NCBI GenBank assembly: GCA_030671465.1
Contig: DAOVIP010000034.1
Coordinates: forward strand, 1 to 10,061
Reading direction: 5' to 3'
Source of the DNA: Candidatus Aminicenantota bacterium
Lineage (GTDB): Bacteria > Acidobacteriota > Aminicenantia > UBA2199
Length of the DNA: 10,061 nucleotides
This document shows positions 1 to 7,110 of the stretch, one piece after another. The first letter of the stretch is position 1; each line of letters starts with the position of its first letter. A program made the position numbers and the translations under genes. Below the pieces are notes generated by a model that saw only the letters and a program-made list of their open reading frames with translations, was not told the DNA's origin and did not search any database.

Positions 1-466
1 TAAACACCACCAGTAATATCCCCGGCACCAGGGTGAAAGTCAGCAGGTAAAACAGGAGAATCGAATATTTACCGAAAATATAATCGGTCTTATCCAGAGG
101 ACGGGAGAAATACAGGGGAAGGGCATTAAATTTCAAATCTCCTGAAATCAATTCCGCCCCGATAAACACACACAACAAAAGCATAATAAACGAAATTAAT
201 CCATTTGTGTAAAAAACATAAAAAAACGCCGCATCATCTTTCAGTAAACTGACCAGATGGGTGAGCATCTTGAGTTCCGGTTTGGTGGATACATAAACCG
301 CAATCAGGAAAACAAAAAAAGGCATGGCAGCAAAGGCAAACAGGAATTTGGCAAATTTTTTTTTAAACGCAGCTTTGGTCCCCTTGAAAAAAATAGGTAA
401 CCAGGCAATTCCTGACGGTTTCAGTTCACCATCCCAGCCATAATACCCCTTCTCTCTAATTCCCAT
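1..466 (-). CDS. ABC-2 type transporter permease, N-terminal part (runs off left edge)
   Basis: This is the membrane subunit of an ABC-2 exporter, partnering the ATPase encoded just upstream. It was translated by hand from the ATG at 464-466; 155 codons are visible and no stop occurs before the window edge. A soluble basic N-terminus (about residues 1-40) is followed by a hydrophobic helix at about 41-60. A second hydrophobic stretch lies at about 81-105, running into 'GAELISGDLKFNALPLYFSR' and 'PLDKTDYIFGK', which resembles the conserved stretch after the second helix in ABC-2 permeases. A third helix begins near residue 135. The start overlaps the ATPase stop by 11 bases (ATGGGAATTAG), which implies translational coupling. 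The substrate cannot be read from the sequence. The family call is firm; the true length is unknown. Confidence 0.88.
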   Translation of the reverse strand, partial: MGIREKGYYGWDGELKPSGIAWLPIFFKGTKAAFKKKFAKFLFAFAAMPFFVFLIAVYVSTKPELKMLTHLVSLLKDDAAFFYVFYTNGLISFIMLLLCVFIGAELISGDLKFNALPLYFSRPLDKTDYIFGKYSILLFYLLTFTLVPGILLVVF

Positions 467-1382
467 TGGCAATCTCCACAGCATTCATAAATGTATCTTC
501 CAGCGAGGTACGACTCTGCCTGAAATGACGGATTTGAACCTTTTCTTCCTGGGCGATTTTAAACAACACACCCGGAGAATGATCAGCAGGAAGCATCACC
601 ATGTACTTTCCCCGATCACTGCTTTCAACTCTACATCGGATGGCTTTCAGCCGTTTCAAAAACCCCTCACTATTTCCCTTGAACTTAAGTTCAAACAGGT
701 TAAAATTGTCCTGGTTCAAATTGGCAATGGTTTCTTCGCTAATCACCATTCCCTTATTGAGTATGATCACCTTTTTACAGGTATGTTCAATATCGGGTAG
801 CAGGTGAGAGGAGATGATGACATTCATGCTTGCTTTCCGTGTAATATCCTTAATCAAACCCAGCATTTCCTTGCGGCCGGTGGGATCCATACCGGACGTG
901 GGCTCATCCAGGAGTAGTAATTTGGGATCATGAACCAAGGCCTGGGCCAGTTTAAGCCGCTGCTGCATGCCGGCCGAATAGGTTTCAACATTGCGATAGC
1001 GAGACTCTTCCAATCCCACATAGTAAAGAACTTCATGGGCCCTTTTAATGGACTCCTGTCTGGGCATGCCACTCAATTCTCCCAGATAAGCCGTAAATGT
1101 TACTGCATCAATTCCCGGGATCAGGCATTCGGTTTCGGGCATATACCCGATCCGTTTTCGGACTGCTTTTCGACTGGAAGTAATATCAAATCCCAGTACC
1201 CTGCCCAAACCCGATTGAGGGGTTAAGAAACCCAGAATAATTTTCAGTAGGGTGGTTTTGCCAGCCCCATTGGGACCCAAAAGGCCAAAAACCCCGGTAC
1301 CCACTTCAATACTGATATCATCGATGGCTTTAATATCCGCATAACTAAAACTGATTTTATTCAACTCAATGATTTTTTCCAT
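456..1382 (-). CDS. ABC transporter ATP-binding protein (ABC-2 exporter ATPase)
   Basis: This cytoplasmic nucleotide-binding subunit hydrolyses ATP to drive the ABC-2 permease encoded directly downstream. All core motifs are visible in the 308-residue protein: Walker A GPNGAGKTT (36-44), 'IGYMPE' in the Q-loop position (78-83, Glu instead of Gln, common in CcmA-type ATPases), signature YSAGMQQR (135-142), Walker B LLLLDEP (155-161), D-loop SGMD (163-166) and the switch His in SSHLL (H193). Residues about 215-308 form the C-terminal extension usual in this class. An in-frame TAA lies just upstream of the ATG and there is no good Shine-Dalgarno sequence. It follows the secreted-protein gene after 26 bases, so it is probably cotranscribed from the promoter at 2282-2310. 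The exported substrate is unknown; drug, lipid or peptide export are all possible. Confidence 0.95.
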   Translation of the reverse strand: MEKIIELNKISFSYADIKAIDDISIEVGTGVFGLLGPNGAGKTTLLKIILGFLTPQSGLGRVLGFDITSSRKAVRKRIGYMPETECLIPGIDAVTFTAYLGELSGMPRQESIKRAHEVLYYVGLEESRYRNVETYSAGMQQRLKLAQALVHDPKLLLLDEPTSGMDPTGRKEMLGLIKDITRKASMNVIISSHLLPDIEHTCKKVIILNKGMVISEETIANLNQDNFNLFELKFKGNSEGFLKRLKAIRCRVESSDRGKYMVMLPADHSPGVLFKIAQEEKVQIRHFRQSRTSLEDTFMNAVEIANGN

Positions 1383-1408
1383 ATGTAGTAATTACGTTTT
1401 TTCAGGAA

Positions 1409-2236
1409 TTAAGTTCCATCCCATCCGGAAAGTCGAGCCAAAAGCCACCAGAAAGCCCTGGCTTTGTTTATACAACTCTCATAGGTGGTATGGCCGGCCT
1501 CGTCCCCGTGATAATGGGGATGTTCAACAGGGATGCCGCTTTCCAGATGTTGTTGGCCATTATACCAGCAATCAAGATCCGCAAAATCAAACAAAACCTT
1601 GTTGTTGTTTTGACAGTATTCCCTGATCTGATTGTTCCTCTGGAACCGATTCATCTCTGTGCTCTGGGCATTACCGGTCATATAGATAAATATGACCTGG
1701 GGGTACTCTTGCTCCAACTGGGACATCTTGTTCAGATAGTTTTGAACTTCTGTATCCGAGTAATAATCCGGCTGACAGCACCAAGCCCAGAGGGAGATGT
1801 TGACATCATGATTGTTCAGCACCCACCGGGTCAGGTTTAATCCATATTCGCTCTCCCAGTAAAGATCTGGAGTAATATATGTCTCGCAATAGGCATCCTG
1901 CTGGACATATTGGCCATCCATTAGACTGATCCCGTTCAGGGCCACGGGCATCTGGCAGGAAGCTGAGTAAAATCTGTAGTTTGAATTTCCACTGGATAGG
2001 AGCTCCAGACCCGTGGTAATTTGTTCCCCGTGGGAAGTATGGGCATAATGAATTCTCCAGGATTCTTTAACCCGGGTGATCCATTCATCAGGAATCCCGG
2101 ATATGTCAGTACACTGGTGATCAATAGTAAAACCGATTACGGTAGTGTCTTGATCATTATTGGATTCACCCGTTTGGCAAAAATGGAGCGCAAGCACAAG
2201 TAATAGCAGAACACTTCCAAAACCTATTCTTTTCAT
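1409..2236 (-). CDS. Secreted SGNH-hydrolase-like protein, possible lipoprotein
   Basis: The 275-residue protein opens with a clear export signal: MKR followed by a hydrophobic stretch to about residue 19. Cys20 ('ALHFC') could be a relaxed lipobox cysteine, though it does not match the strict consensus. The mature part carries 'YAHTSHGEQI' (64-73), 'IYMTGNAQ' (184-191) and a C-terminal 'HPHYHGDEAGH' (239-249), then 'KARAFWWLLARL' (258-269). These resemble the Ser block, the G-x-N-like block and the terminal His block of a family of bacterial secreted SGNH-like proteins, but no catalytic role is proven. There are eight cysteines after residue 40, suggesting disulfides outside the cytoplasm. 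It has its own promoter (2282-2310) and a strong AAGGAG seven bases before the ATG, and it is the first gene of the ABC exporter unit. An esterase or carbohydrate-binding role is inference. Confidence 0.7.
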   Translation of the reverse strand: MKRIGFGSVLLLLVLALHFCQTGESNNDQDTTVIGFTIDHQCTDISGIPDEWITRVKESWRIHYAHTSHGEQITTGLELLSSGNSNYRFYSASCQMPVALNGISLMDGQYVQQDAYCETYITPDLYWESEYGLNLTRWVLNNHDVNISLWAWCCQPDYYSDTEVQNYLNKMSQLEQEYPQVIFIYMTGNAQSTEMNRFQRNNQIREYCQNNNKVLFDFADLDCWYNGQQHLESGIPVEHPHYHGDEAGHTTYESCINKARAFWWLLARLSGWDGT

Positions 2237-2243
2237 TTCAAAG

Positions 2244-2249
2244 CTCCTT
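2244..2249 (-). promoter_or_regulatory. Shine-Dalgarno site of the secreted-protein gene
   Basis: AAGGAG on the minus strand, seven bases before the ATG at 2236. It is nearly full-consensus and fixes that start codon. Confidence 0.8.
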
Positions 2250-2281
2250 GATGACGGTTCTATGAGCGTTAATTCAATCCC

Positions 2282-2310
2282 ATTATATCATCCGGGAACA
2301 TTTTTTGGAA
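2282..2310 (-). promoter_or_regulatory. Sigma70-type extended -10 promoter for the secreted protein-ABC operon
   Basis: On the minus strand, a perfect TATAAT (2287 down to 2282) is preceded by TG plus one base, giving a full extended -10 (TGATATAAT). The -35 is weak (TTCCAA at 2305-2310, 17-base spacer), as is usual where an extended -10 is present. Transcription would start near 2275, giving a leader of about 40 bases. The promoter sits in the 81-base gap after the macro-domain gene and separates the two transcription units. The intergenic gap holds nothing else recognisable. Confidence 0.65.
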
Positions 2311-2317
2311 TTAACCG

Positions 2318-2866
2318 TTATGGTGTCCGGAAATAATCCTGGATAATTCGCTTTATTTCCAGTGCTTTTTCCCGGGAAAACTCACATAAATGAATTTCAT
2401 TGAGATTGGAATCTTTTTCCAGAAACTGAAAAATAGTCTCAATAATATTTTTTACAGCGGGCTCAAGGGGATACCCGAATATTCCGGTAGAAATGGAAGG
2501 CAGCGAAATTGACTTTATTTTCAACTCATCTGCCAATTGCAGGGCAGACAAAACCGCGGAGCGGAGAAGTACATCCTCATTCCCAGCCCCGCCCTTCCAA
2601 ACCGGACCCACCGTATGAATGATATATTTGAAGGGCAAATCCCCAGCACCGGTATGAATGGCCTGACCGGTTTCCACAGGCGATTTCTCATTACTCTCCC
2701 GCTGAATTTGCGGCCCCCCACTGTGGGAAATCAATCCGGCTACGCCTCCCCCATGAGTCAGGTTGTAGTTGGCAGGATTGACAATGACCTCAACCCTTTC
2801 TTCTATTATGGAATTTTCAACCAGCAGAAATTTCTTATTGTTTATTTCTCTTTCCAGCAGATTCAC
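2318..2866 (-). CDS. Macro-domain protein (ADP-ribose-binding, probable ADP-ribosyl hydrolase)
   Basis: A stand-alone macro domain that should bind ADP-ribose or related nucleotides and may remove ADP-ribose from proteins or O-acetyl-ADP-ribose. Numbered from the GTG, motifs are VNPAN (29-33), HGGGVAGLI (38-46), HTVGP (84-88) and SISTGIFGYP (124-133, the phosphate-binding loop). HGGGVA and HTVGP are closer to Af1521/macroH2A-type domains than to classic MacroD. The usual 'GD' before the first helix, whose Asp contacts adenine, reads 'EN' (17-18). I chose GTG at 2866 because AAGAGG lies seven bases upstream; an in-frame TTG at 2872 would place that site one base away. The gene overlaps the end of purB by 32 bases and is almost certainly cotranscribed with it. 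Family firm; enzymatic activity unproven. Confidence 0.9.
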   Translation of the reverse strand: MNLLEREINNKKFLLVENSIIEERVEVIVNPANYNLTHGGGVAGLISHSGGPQIQRESNEKSPVETGQAIHTGAGDLPFKYIIHTVGPVWKGGAGNEDVLLRSAVLSALQLADELKIKSISLPSISTGIFGYPLEPAVKNIIETIFQFLEKDSNLNEIHLCEFSREKALEIKRIIQDYFRTP

Positions 2867-4154
2867 GCTCAAACCTCTTGAAAATCTTATTGATACCGGT
2901 AAGCAGACCTTTTTCGGAAAACAGATTTTGTATCTCGCGGGGAGAACAGAATTGATTTACCTCGGGGTCTTTCAAAATCAGGTCTTGGAAACTTCTCTTT
3001 TCTTTCCATGACTTCAGGGCATTTTGCTGGACAATATCATATGCTTTCTGGCGGGCGACGCCCTTATCCACCAGCAAGGTTAACACCCGCTGAGAGTAAT
3101 AAACCTCATGGGTAAAACCAAGATTTCTTTTGATATTTTCAGGATAAACATTGAGGTTCTCTACCACATACAGGATATCATTCAGCATAAAGGTAACTGC
3201 ATGAAACGAATCGGGGAAAATAACTCTTTCAGCCGAAGAATGTGAGATGTCTCGCTCATGCCACAACACATTGTTTTCAAAGGCAACCGACAAGTTCCCC
3301 CGTAACAATCGGGCCAATCCGGATATTCTTTCACACTTCACCGGATTCCGTTTATGTGGCATTGAAGAGGATCCTTTCTGCCCTTTTGAAAAAGGTTCTT
3401 CGACCTCTAGGACTTCAGTTCTCTGAAGATGTCTTAACTCCACGGCAACTTTTTCAATGGCTGAGCCCAGGCTGGCCAGGGCATACAATACTTCCATATG
3501 CCTGTCCCTCTGGATAATCTGTGAGGATACCCGGCAGGGTTTCAGTTTCAATTTCTTCAGGGCCTTTTGTTCTCCCTGGGGAGGAAAATGAATATAAGTG
3601 CCCACCGAACCCGAAATCTTCCCCACCGAAATAGTGTTTTGGGCCTGAATCAGTCTCTGAATATTCCGGCATATTTCTTCATACCAGATAAGGTATTTTA
3701 TTCCAAAGGTGATGGGCTCGGCATGAACCCCATGGGTTCTCCCGATAGCCACGATATCCTTATAGGTAAATGCCTTCTTCAAGAGGATTACCTTTAATTT
3801 CATTGCTTTCTCAATGACCACATCCAACGATTCCCGAATAAGCAAAGAAAAGGCCGTATCTACAATATCGTATGAAGTGACCCCCTTATGAATATAGGCG
3901 GAATCTTCCCCAATAAACTCTTCGATTGAGGTCAGAAAGGCAATTACATCATGTTGTACTTTCTTTTCAATTTCATCAATTCGATCAATATCAAAACTCA
4001 CATTTTTCTTTATATTTTTAAAACTTATCTCCGGAACCTCACCCCATTCATACCATACTTCGGTGATGGCCATTTCCACATCCAGCCATTTTCTGAACCG
4101 GTTTTCCCGGCTCCATATCCCCGACATATCCTTGACCTGATAACGCTCGATCAT
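2835..4154 (-). CDS. purB: Adenylosuccinate lyase
   Basis: A cytoplasmic fumarase/aspartase-superfamily enzyme that cleaves SAICAR to AICAR and adenylosuccinate to AMP, releasing fumarate in purine synthesis. At 439 residues it is normal for the shorter bacterial PurB type. Visible are QHDV (67-70, His68), YIHKGVTSYD (87-96, His89 and the TS pair), GRTHGVHAEP (138-147, the catalytic-region His141) and the family signature GSSSMPHKRNP (261-271) with the flexible-loop serines. The ATG at 4154 is supported by GAGGAG six bases upstream and by a promoter only about 20 bases further upstream. The 3' end overlaps the macro-domain gene. The superfamily also contains argininosuccinate lyase and CMLE, but the SSxMPHKRNP form, the THG.HA.P motif and the overall match favour PurB. 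Confidence 0.95.
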   Translation of the reverse strand: MIERYQVKDMSGIWSRENRFRKWLDVEMAITEVWYEWGEVPEISFKNIKKNVSFDIDRIDEIEKKVQHDVIAFLTSIEEFIGEDSAYIHKGVTSYDIVDTAFSLLIRESLDVVIEKAMKLKVILLKKAFTYKDIVAIGRTHGVHAEPITFGIKYLIWYEEICRNIQRLIQAQNTISVGKISGSVGTYIHFPPQGEQKALKKLKLKPCRVSSQIIQRDRHMEVLYALASLGSAIEKVAVELRHLQRTEVLEVEEPFSKGQKGSSSMPHKRNPVKCERISGLARLLRGNLSVAFENNVLWHERDISHSSAERVIFPDSFHAVTFMLNDILYVVENLNVYPENIKRNLGFTHEVYYSQRVLTLLVDKGVARQKAYDIVQQNALKSWKEKRSFQDLILKDPEVNQFCSPREIQNLFSEKGLLTGINKIFKRFERESAGKRNKQ

Positions 4155-4174
4155 ATTGACTCCTCTTCTCTGGA

Positions 4175-4203
4175 ATTATACGATATTTCCAATCAGCGGT
4201 AAA
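4175..4203 (-). promoter_or_regulatory. Sigma70-type promoter of purB-macro unit
   Basis: Minus strand TTTACC (-35, at 4203 down to 4198), 17-base spacer, perfect TATAAT (4180 down to 4175). Start of transcription would fall near 4168, leaving a leader of only about 14 bases that is mostly the ribosome-binding site. There is no room for a purine riboswitch or attenuator between promoter and start codon. Confidence 0.65.
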
Positions 4204-4218
4204 GGGAAGAATTGGGGA

Positions 4219-5391
4219 TTATTTTGGGGTAACACCTCTGGTTGCAATGCTCAAGGCATTTTTTACCAGATCCAAATACCGCTGATAACTATAGTTTTTT
4301 TCACAAAAAGCCACCGCTCTTTTGGCAGTCTCCCGACCCTTCTGGGAAACCGCCACCTGAATGCCCCTGGCCAGATCCCGGGGTTCCGGCTTGACCAGTA
4401 TAGCGATATCACGATTCAGGGTCTGGGTGTGGGTGAAGAGGTCGGTGGCGACTACCGGGATTCCACTTTTCAGATAGGCATAGATCTTCAGGGGAATGTT
4501 GGTGCCCAGGGTCCTCGGAGAGACCAGCACGTCCGCACTTTTAAGGAAATAAGAAATCTCAGAAGATTCTTTTCGCCCCAGTAGACAAACCCTGGTTTGA
4601 AGATTTCTTTCGCTAATATGTTTATTCAGCTTCTCCAGCTGATATGGTTTCCCCCCGACCAGAACCAGTTTAAAATCTCCATCTAGATATTCCATGCTAT
4701 CTATCAAGAGGGGAATTCCCTGGTAGGCTTCAAGGGTACCGGTATATATGACGATTTTCTTTTCAGGCCCGCCCAATTCCCTTTTAATCCGGCTGAGTTT
4801 AGATTGATCAAGTCTCTCGGACCCCTCATCGATAAAGTTTTCAATGATGACCAGCTTGGAACTCTCAGTGATACCAGCGGCATAATCATAGAGTGCCCGG
4901 CATATTACAATAACCGAAGATGCGTTTTTGAGCACTGTTTTTTCAATTTTTTTCATCATGCCGGTAATGATCTTTGATCGGGTGTATTGGAAATTGGTCA
5001 TCTGTTGAACCAGAGAGGAATGCATATCATAAAGATGGGGAATCTTGGTGATCCTATTGAAAAAAACGCCCATGATATTGGCCTCTTCATGGGTATGGAT
5101 CAAATGATACTGTCTCCTTCCCTTTATCAATCTCCTGACCACGGTAAAAAACAGAAAAAAATCCAGAATCACCTTGGTAAAGGAAGGACCGGTTTTAACC
5201 GATCGAATAAAATGAGGCCCCCAGCTTCTGAAAATCCGGAGCCCCTGTATATTTTTGTCTTCCCCGATGGGATAAGTGACCAGATCAACTTCATGACCCA
5301 GAGCACACAGGGCTTTAATCCTGAAATATTCTGAAAACGGAGTCCCTCTGGGCTCAAAAAAGGGTTCAGGGGCGATCATCAATATCTTCAT
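4219..5391 (-). CDS. Glycosyltransferase family 4 (GT-B fold)
   Basis: A predicted cytoplasmic or membrane-associated sugar transferase using a nucleotide-sugar donor, probably in envelope glycan or glycolipid assembly. The N-terminal acceptor domain begins with 'MKILMIAPEP' and 'PRGTPFSEYFRIKAL' (14-28), a typical GT4 glycine-rich entry, and has 'HTHEEAN' (99-105). The donor domain starts near residue 211 with 'IVIYTGTLEAYQGIPLLI' (213-230) and ends in the nucleotide-binding region 'SPRTLGTNIPLKIYAYLKSG' (291-310) followed by 'IPVVAT'. The usual E-x7-E motif is not present in this segment: the second Glu position reads Lys in 'PLKIY', as in a recognised 'GTN-PLK-Y-YL-SG' subgroup. The gene overlaps the upstream GT2 gene by 26 bases and lacks a clear Shine-Dalgarno site, so translation is probably coupled. 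Donor and acceptor are unknown. Confidence 0.88.
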   Translation of the reverse strand: MKILMIAPEPFFEPRGTPFSEYFRIKALCALGHEVDLVTYPIGEDKNIQGLRIFRSWGPHFIRSVKTGPSFTKVILDFFLFFTVVRRLIKGRRQYHLIHTHEEANIMGVFFNRITKIPHLYDMHSSLVQQMTNFQYTRSKIITGMMKKIEKTVLKNASSVIVICRALYDYAAGITESSKLVIIENFIDEGSERLDQSKLSRIKRELGGPEKKIVIYTGTLEAYQGIPLLIDSMEYLDGDFKLVLVGGKPYQLEKLNKHISERNLQTRVCLLGRKESSEISYFLKSADVLVSPRTLGTNIPLKIYAYLKSGIPVVATDLFTHTQTLNRDIAILVKPEPRDLARGIQVAVSQKGRETAKRAVAFCEKNYSYQRYLDLVKNALSIATRGVTPK

Positions 5392-6355
5392 TTGAAAAAC
5401 CGATCCGATCCCTCAGGGCATATGAATCCTTATTGAATCCTTCATGATAAATTCGGGCCAGCATCTCGGCCAGCAAACCCAGGGTAATCATCTGGAAACC
5501 TACAAAAATAGCCAGAACCGTAAAAAACAGCAGCGGCCGGTTGGCGGTTTGATTTTGAAAATACTTTACATAGATTAAAAACAAACCGCTGACAAATCCG
5601 AGCATCATCATCAGTATTCCAAGGCTACCAAAGATCTGCAGGGGCCGGTGCGAATAGGACAATAAATATTTTATTGATATCAAATCAAGAATCACCCTCA
5701 GGGTTCTGCCCAGGCCGTATTTGGAATGGCCGTATTTTCGCTCCCGGTGATTAACCGGAATCTCAATGGAATTAATTCCTATTCTGGAGGCAATGGCGGG
5801 GATATAACGGTGCATTTCACCGTAAAGTTTTAGATTTTGTACAACCTCTCGTTTAAAACCCCTCAGGGTGCAACCATAATCATGCAATTTGACCTTGGTA
5901 ATAAAGGAAATCAATTTATTCCCCAGAAAAGAGGGTATTTTGCGGGTAAAAAATTTGTCTTTTCTTTTCTTGCGCCATCCATTCACAATATCATACCCTT
6001 CCATGAGCTTATCAATGATTTGCGGGATATCGGCCGGATCATTTTGCAGGTCGGCATCCAGGGTTACAATTACTTCCCCCTTGGAAAAGTTGAAGCCTGC
6101 AGATATGGCGGCACTTTGACCGAAGTTTTTTCTGAAATTTAAAATCTTTACCCGCTTGTCTTTCCGATGCAGTCCCATCAACTGCTGAAAAGAGGAATCC
6201 GTGCTTCCATCATTGACAAAGATTATCTCAAAATGGTCATAGGGATGACCGAGAACATCGACAATCTCACGGTAGAGAATACCTACATTTTGTTCTTCAT
6301 TGTAAACGGGGATGACTATCGAGATAAACATATTATCCATACAATTTTCTAACAC
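5366..6355 (-). CDS. GT2 polyprenyl-phosphate glycosyltransferase (DPM1/GtrB-like membrane protein)
   Basis: It likely transfers a sugar from a nucleotide donor to a polyprenyl phosphate on the cytoplasmic face of the membrane, supplying lipid-linked sugars for envelope glycans. The GT-A domain shows IPVYNEE (15-21), VNDGSTD (47-53), the metal-binding DADLQNDP (100-107), HDYGCTLRGF (158-167) and RERKYGHSKYG (204-214). Two C-terminal transmembrane helices lie at about 240-264 and 275-300, as in GtrB/ArnC-like proteins. The 329-residue length is usual. The start is uncertain: the listed GTG at 6355, ATG at 6340 and ATG at 6331 are all in frame, and the family typically begins just before 'FISIVIPVYNEE'. 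None has a good ribosome-binding site; the only GAGAGG nearby fits a five-codon upstream ORF at 6349-6366. It is first gene of a two-gene unit with the GT4. Confidence 0.93.
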   Translation of the reverse strand: MLENCMDNMFISIVIPVYNEEQNVGILYREIVDVLGHPYDHFEIIFVNDGSTDSSFQQLMGLHRKDKRVKILNFRKNFGQSAAISAGFNFSKGEVIVTLDADLQNDPADIPQIIDKLMEGYDIVNGWRKKRKDKFFTRKIPSFLGNKLISFITKVKLHDYGCTLRGFKREVVQNLKLYGEMHRYIPAIASRIGINSIEIPVNHRERKYGHSKYGLGRTLRVILDLISIKYLLSYSHRPLQIFGSLGILMMMLGFVSGLFLIYVKYFQNQTANRPLLFFTVLAIFVGFQMITLGLLAEMLARIYHEGFNKDSYALRDRIGFSNEDIDDRP

Positions 6356-6402
6356 ATTTTCAACATCTTTACAACCTCTCCACTCTCTTTTGAAGAAAAG
6401 CC

Positions 6403-6431
6403 ATTATACATTTTTCAAGCGCTTTTTTCAA
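6403..6431 (-). promoter_or_regulatory. Sigma70-type promoter of the glycosyltransferase unit
   Basis: Minus strand TTGAAA (-35, 6431 down to 6426), exactly 17-base spacer, TATAAT (-10, 6408 down to 6403), 11 of 12 consensus bases. Transcription would start near 6396, leaving a leader of roughly 40-65 bases depending on the start codon. The spacer contains the 8-base palindrome AAGCGCTT at 6417-6424, a possible operator. The promoter lies in the 200-base divergent gap shared with the GAF-pyrE unit; apart from these two promoters the gap holds nothing I recognise. Confidence 0.7.
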
Positions 6432-6506
6432 TAGAAATGCATCCGGTGCTAAATTGAACGAGTTCTTCATTACCGGCGCCTTAATTCAAATAATGACCTG
6501 CGAGTA

Positions 6507-6535
6507 TTGTTTTTTTGTTTAAAAAATATTAATAT
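6507..6535 (+). promoter_or_regulatory. Sigma70-type promoter of the GAF-pyrE unit
   Basis: TTGTTT (6507-6512), 17-base spacer, TAATAT (6530-6535), in a strongly AT-rich tract. Transcription would begin near 6542, almost at the AGGAG ribosome-binding site (6546-6550) that lies five bases before the ATG at 6556. Other AT-rich hexamers nearby (TATTAA, TATATA) make the exact -10 uncertain. Such a short leader leaves no room for a pyrimidine attenuator. Confidence 0.5.
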
Positions 6536-6555
6536 ATAGCTTAGTAGGAGTAGGC

Positions 6556-7110
6556 ATGAAAGAATTTGATTTGCTTCTAGAAAAACTTAAGAATGATGTC
6601 CAGAAAGGACCATCTGACGAGAATTTAAAAAAGGTTATCAAGCGGATTGCTGATTTCTATAAAGAAAAACTTCAGCTTCTCGATGATGAAGTGGCCTTAT
6701 TTTTTGCCAATAAGGAAAAAACCATCCTCTCCTTTGCATATCCCGAGTACTTGATCAATTCCGGAATCATCCCTATCAGTTCGACCGATGCCATTGCTGC
6801 TCATATTTTCAGAACCGGAAGATCGGTCATGGAAAACAATTTTCAACAGCAAAAACATCTGTTTATCTTTGAAATGATTAAAACACCGGACAATAAAATA
6901 AAACCCATCTGGAAAGTCATGGGTACCATAATTTCCACCAAAGAGGAAAAAATCGGGGTAATCCAGATCTCCAGGAGGGGAACCGATATCAGTGAGGTGG
7001 GAAGTGATTTTACCCTGCAACATCTGGATTTTCTGGAAAAAACAGCCAGTGAATTCTCGCCTCTGATAAAAATGGTATTACCCAAGAATTTCAGAGTTAA
7101 GCTTACATGA
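6556..7110 (+). CDS. GAF-like domain protein, function unknown
   Basis: A 184-residue soluble protein with no signal peptide or membrane segment. Residues about 25-175 read as a single GAF-like sensory fold: an amphipathic N-terminal helix, 'ISSTDAIAAHIFRTGRSVME' (74-93), which matches the helix-turn before the GAF binding pocket, and 'MGTIISTKEEKIGVIQISRR' (122-141), the two central strands with the usual I-G-V motif. There is no attached kinase, cyclase, DNA-binding or phosphatase domain and no obvious cysteine or histidine ligand set. The ATG follows AGGAG by five bases. Its stop overlaps the pyrE start as ATGA, so the two proteins are probably made together. A ligand-sensing or regulatory role tied to pyrimidine synthesis is inference only. 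Confidence 0.75.
   Translation: MKEFDLLLEKLKNDVQKGPSDENLKKVIKRIADFYKEKLQLLDDEVALFFANKEKTILSFAYPEYLINSGIIPISSTDAIAAHIFRTGRSVMENNFQQQKHLFIFEMIKTPDNKIKPIWKVMGTIISTKEEKIGVIQISRRGTDISEVGSDFTLQHLDFLEKTASEFSPLIKMVLPKNFRVKLT

Noticed and set aside
525..1226. Plus-strand open frames opposite the ABC ATPase gene
   Set aside because: They are antisense to a well-supported gene, have no recognisable motifs or ribosome-binding sites, and are shadows.
1490..1840. 116-codon plus-strand frame with hydrophobic stretches opposite the secreted-protein gene
   Set aside because: It lies wholly antisense to a gene with a signal peptide, promoter and strong ribosome-binding site, and has no family resemblance.
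6432..6506. CCGGT...ACCGG inverted repeat in the divergent intergenic region
   Set aside because: Arms of five bases with a loop of more than 20 bases are expected by chance.
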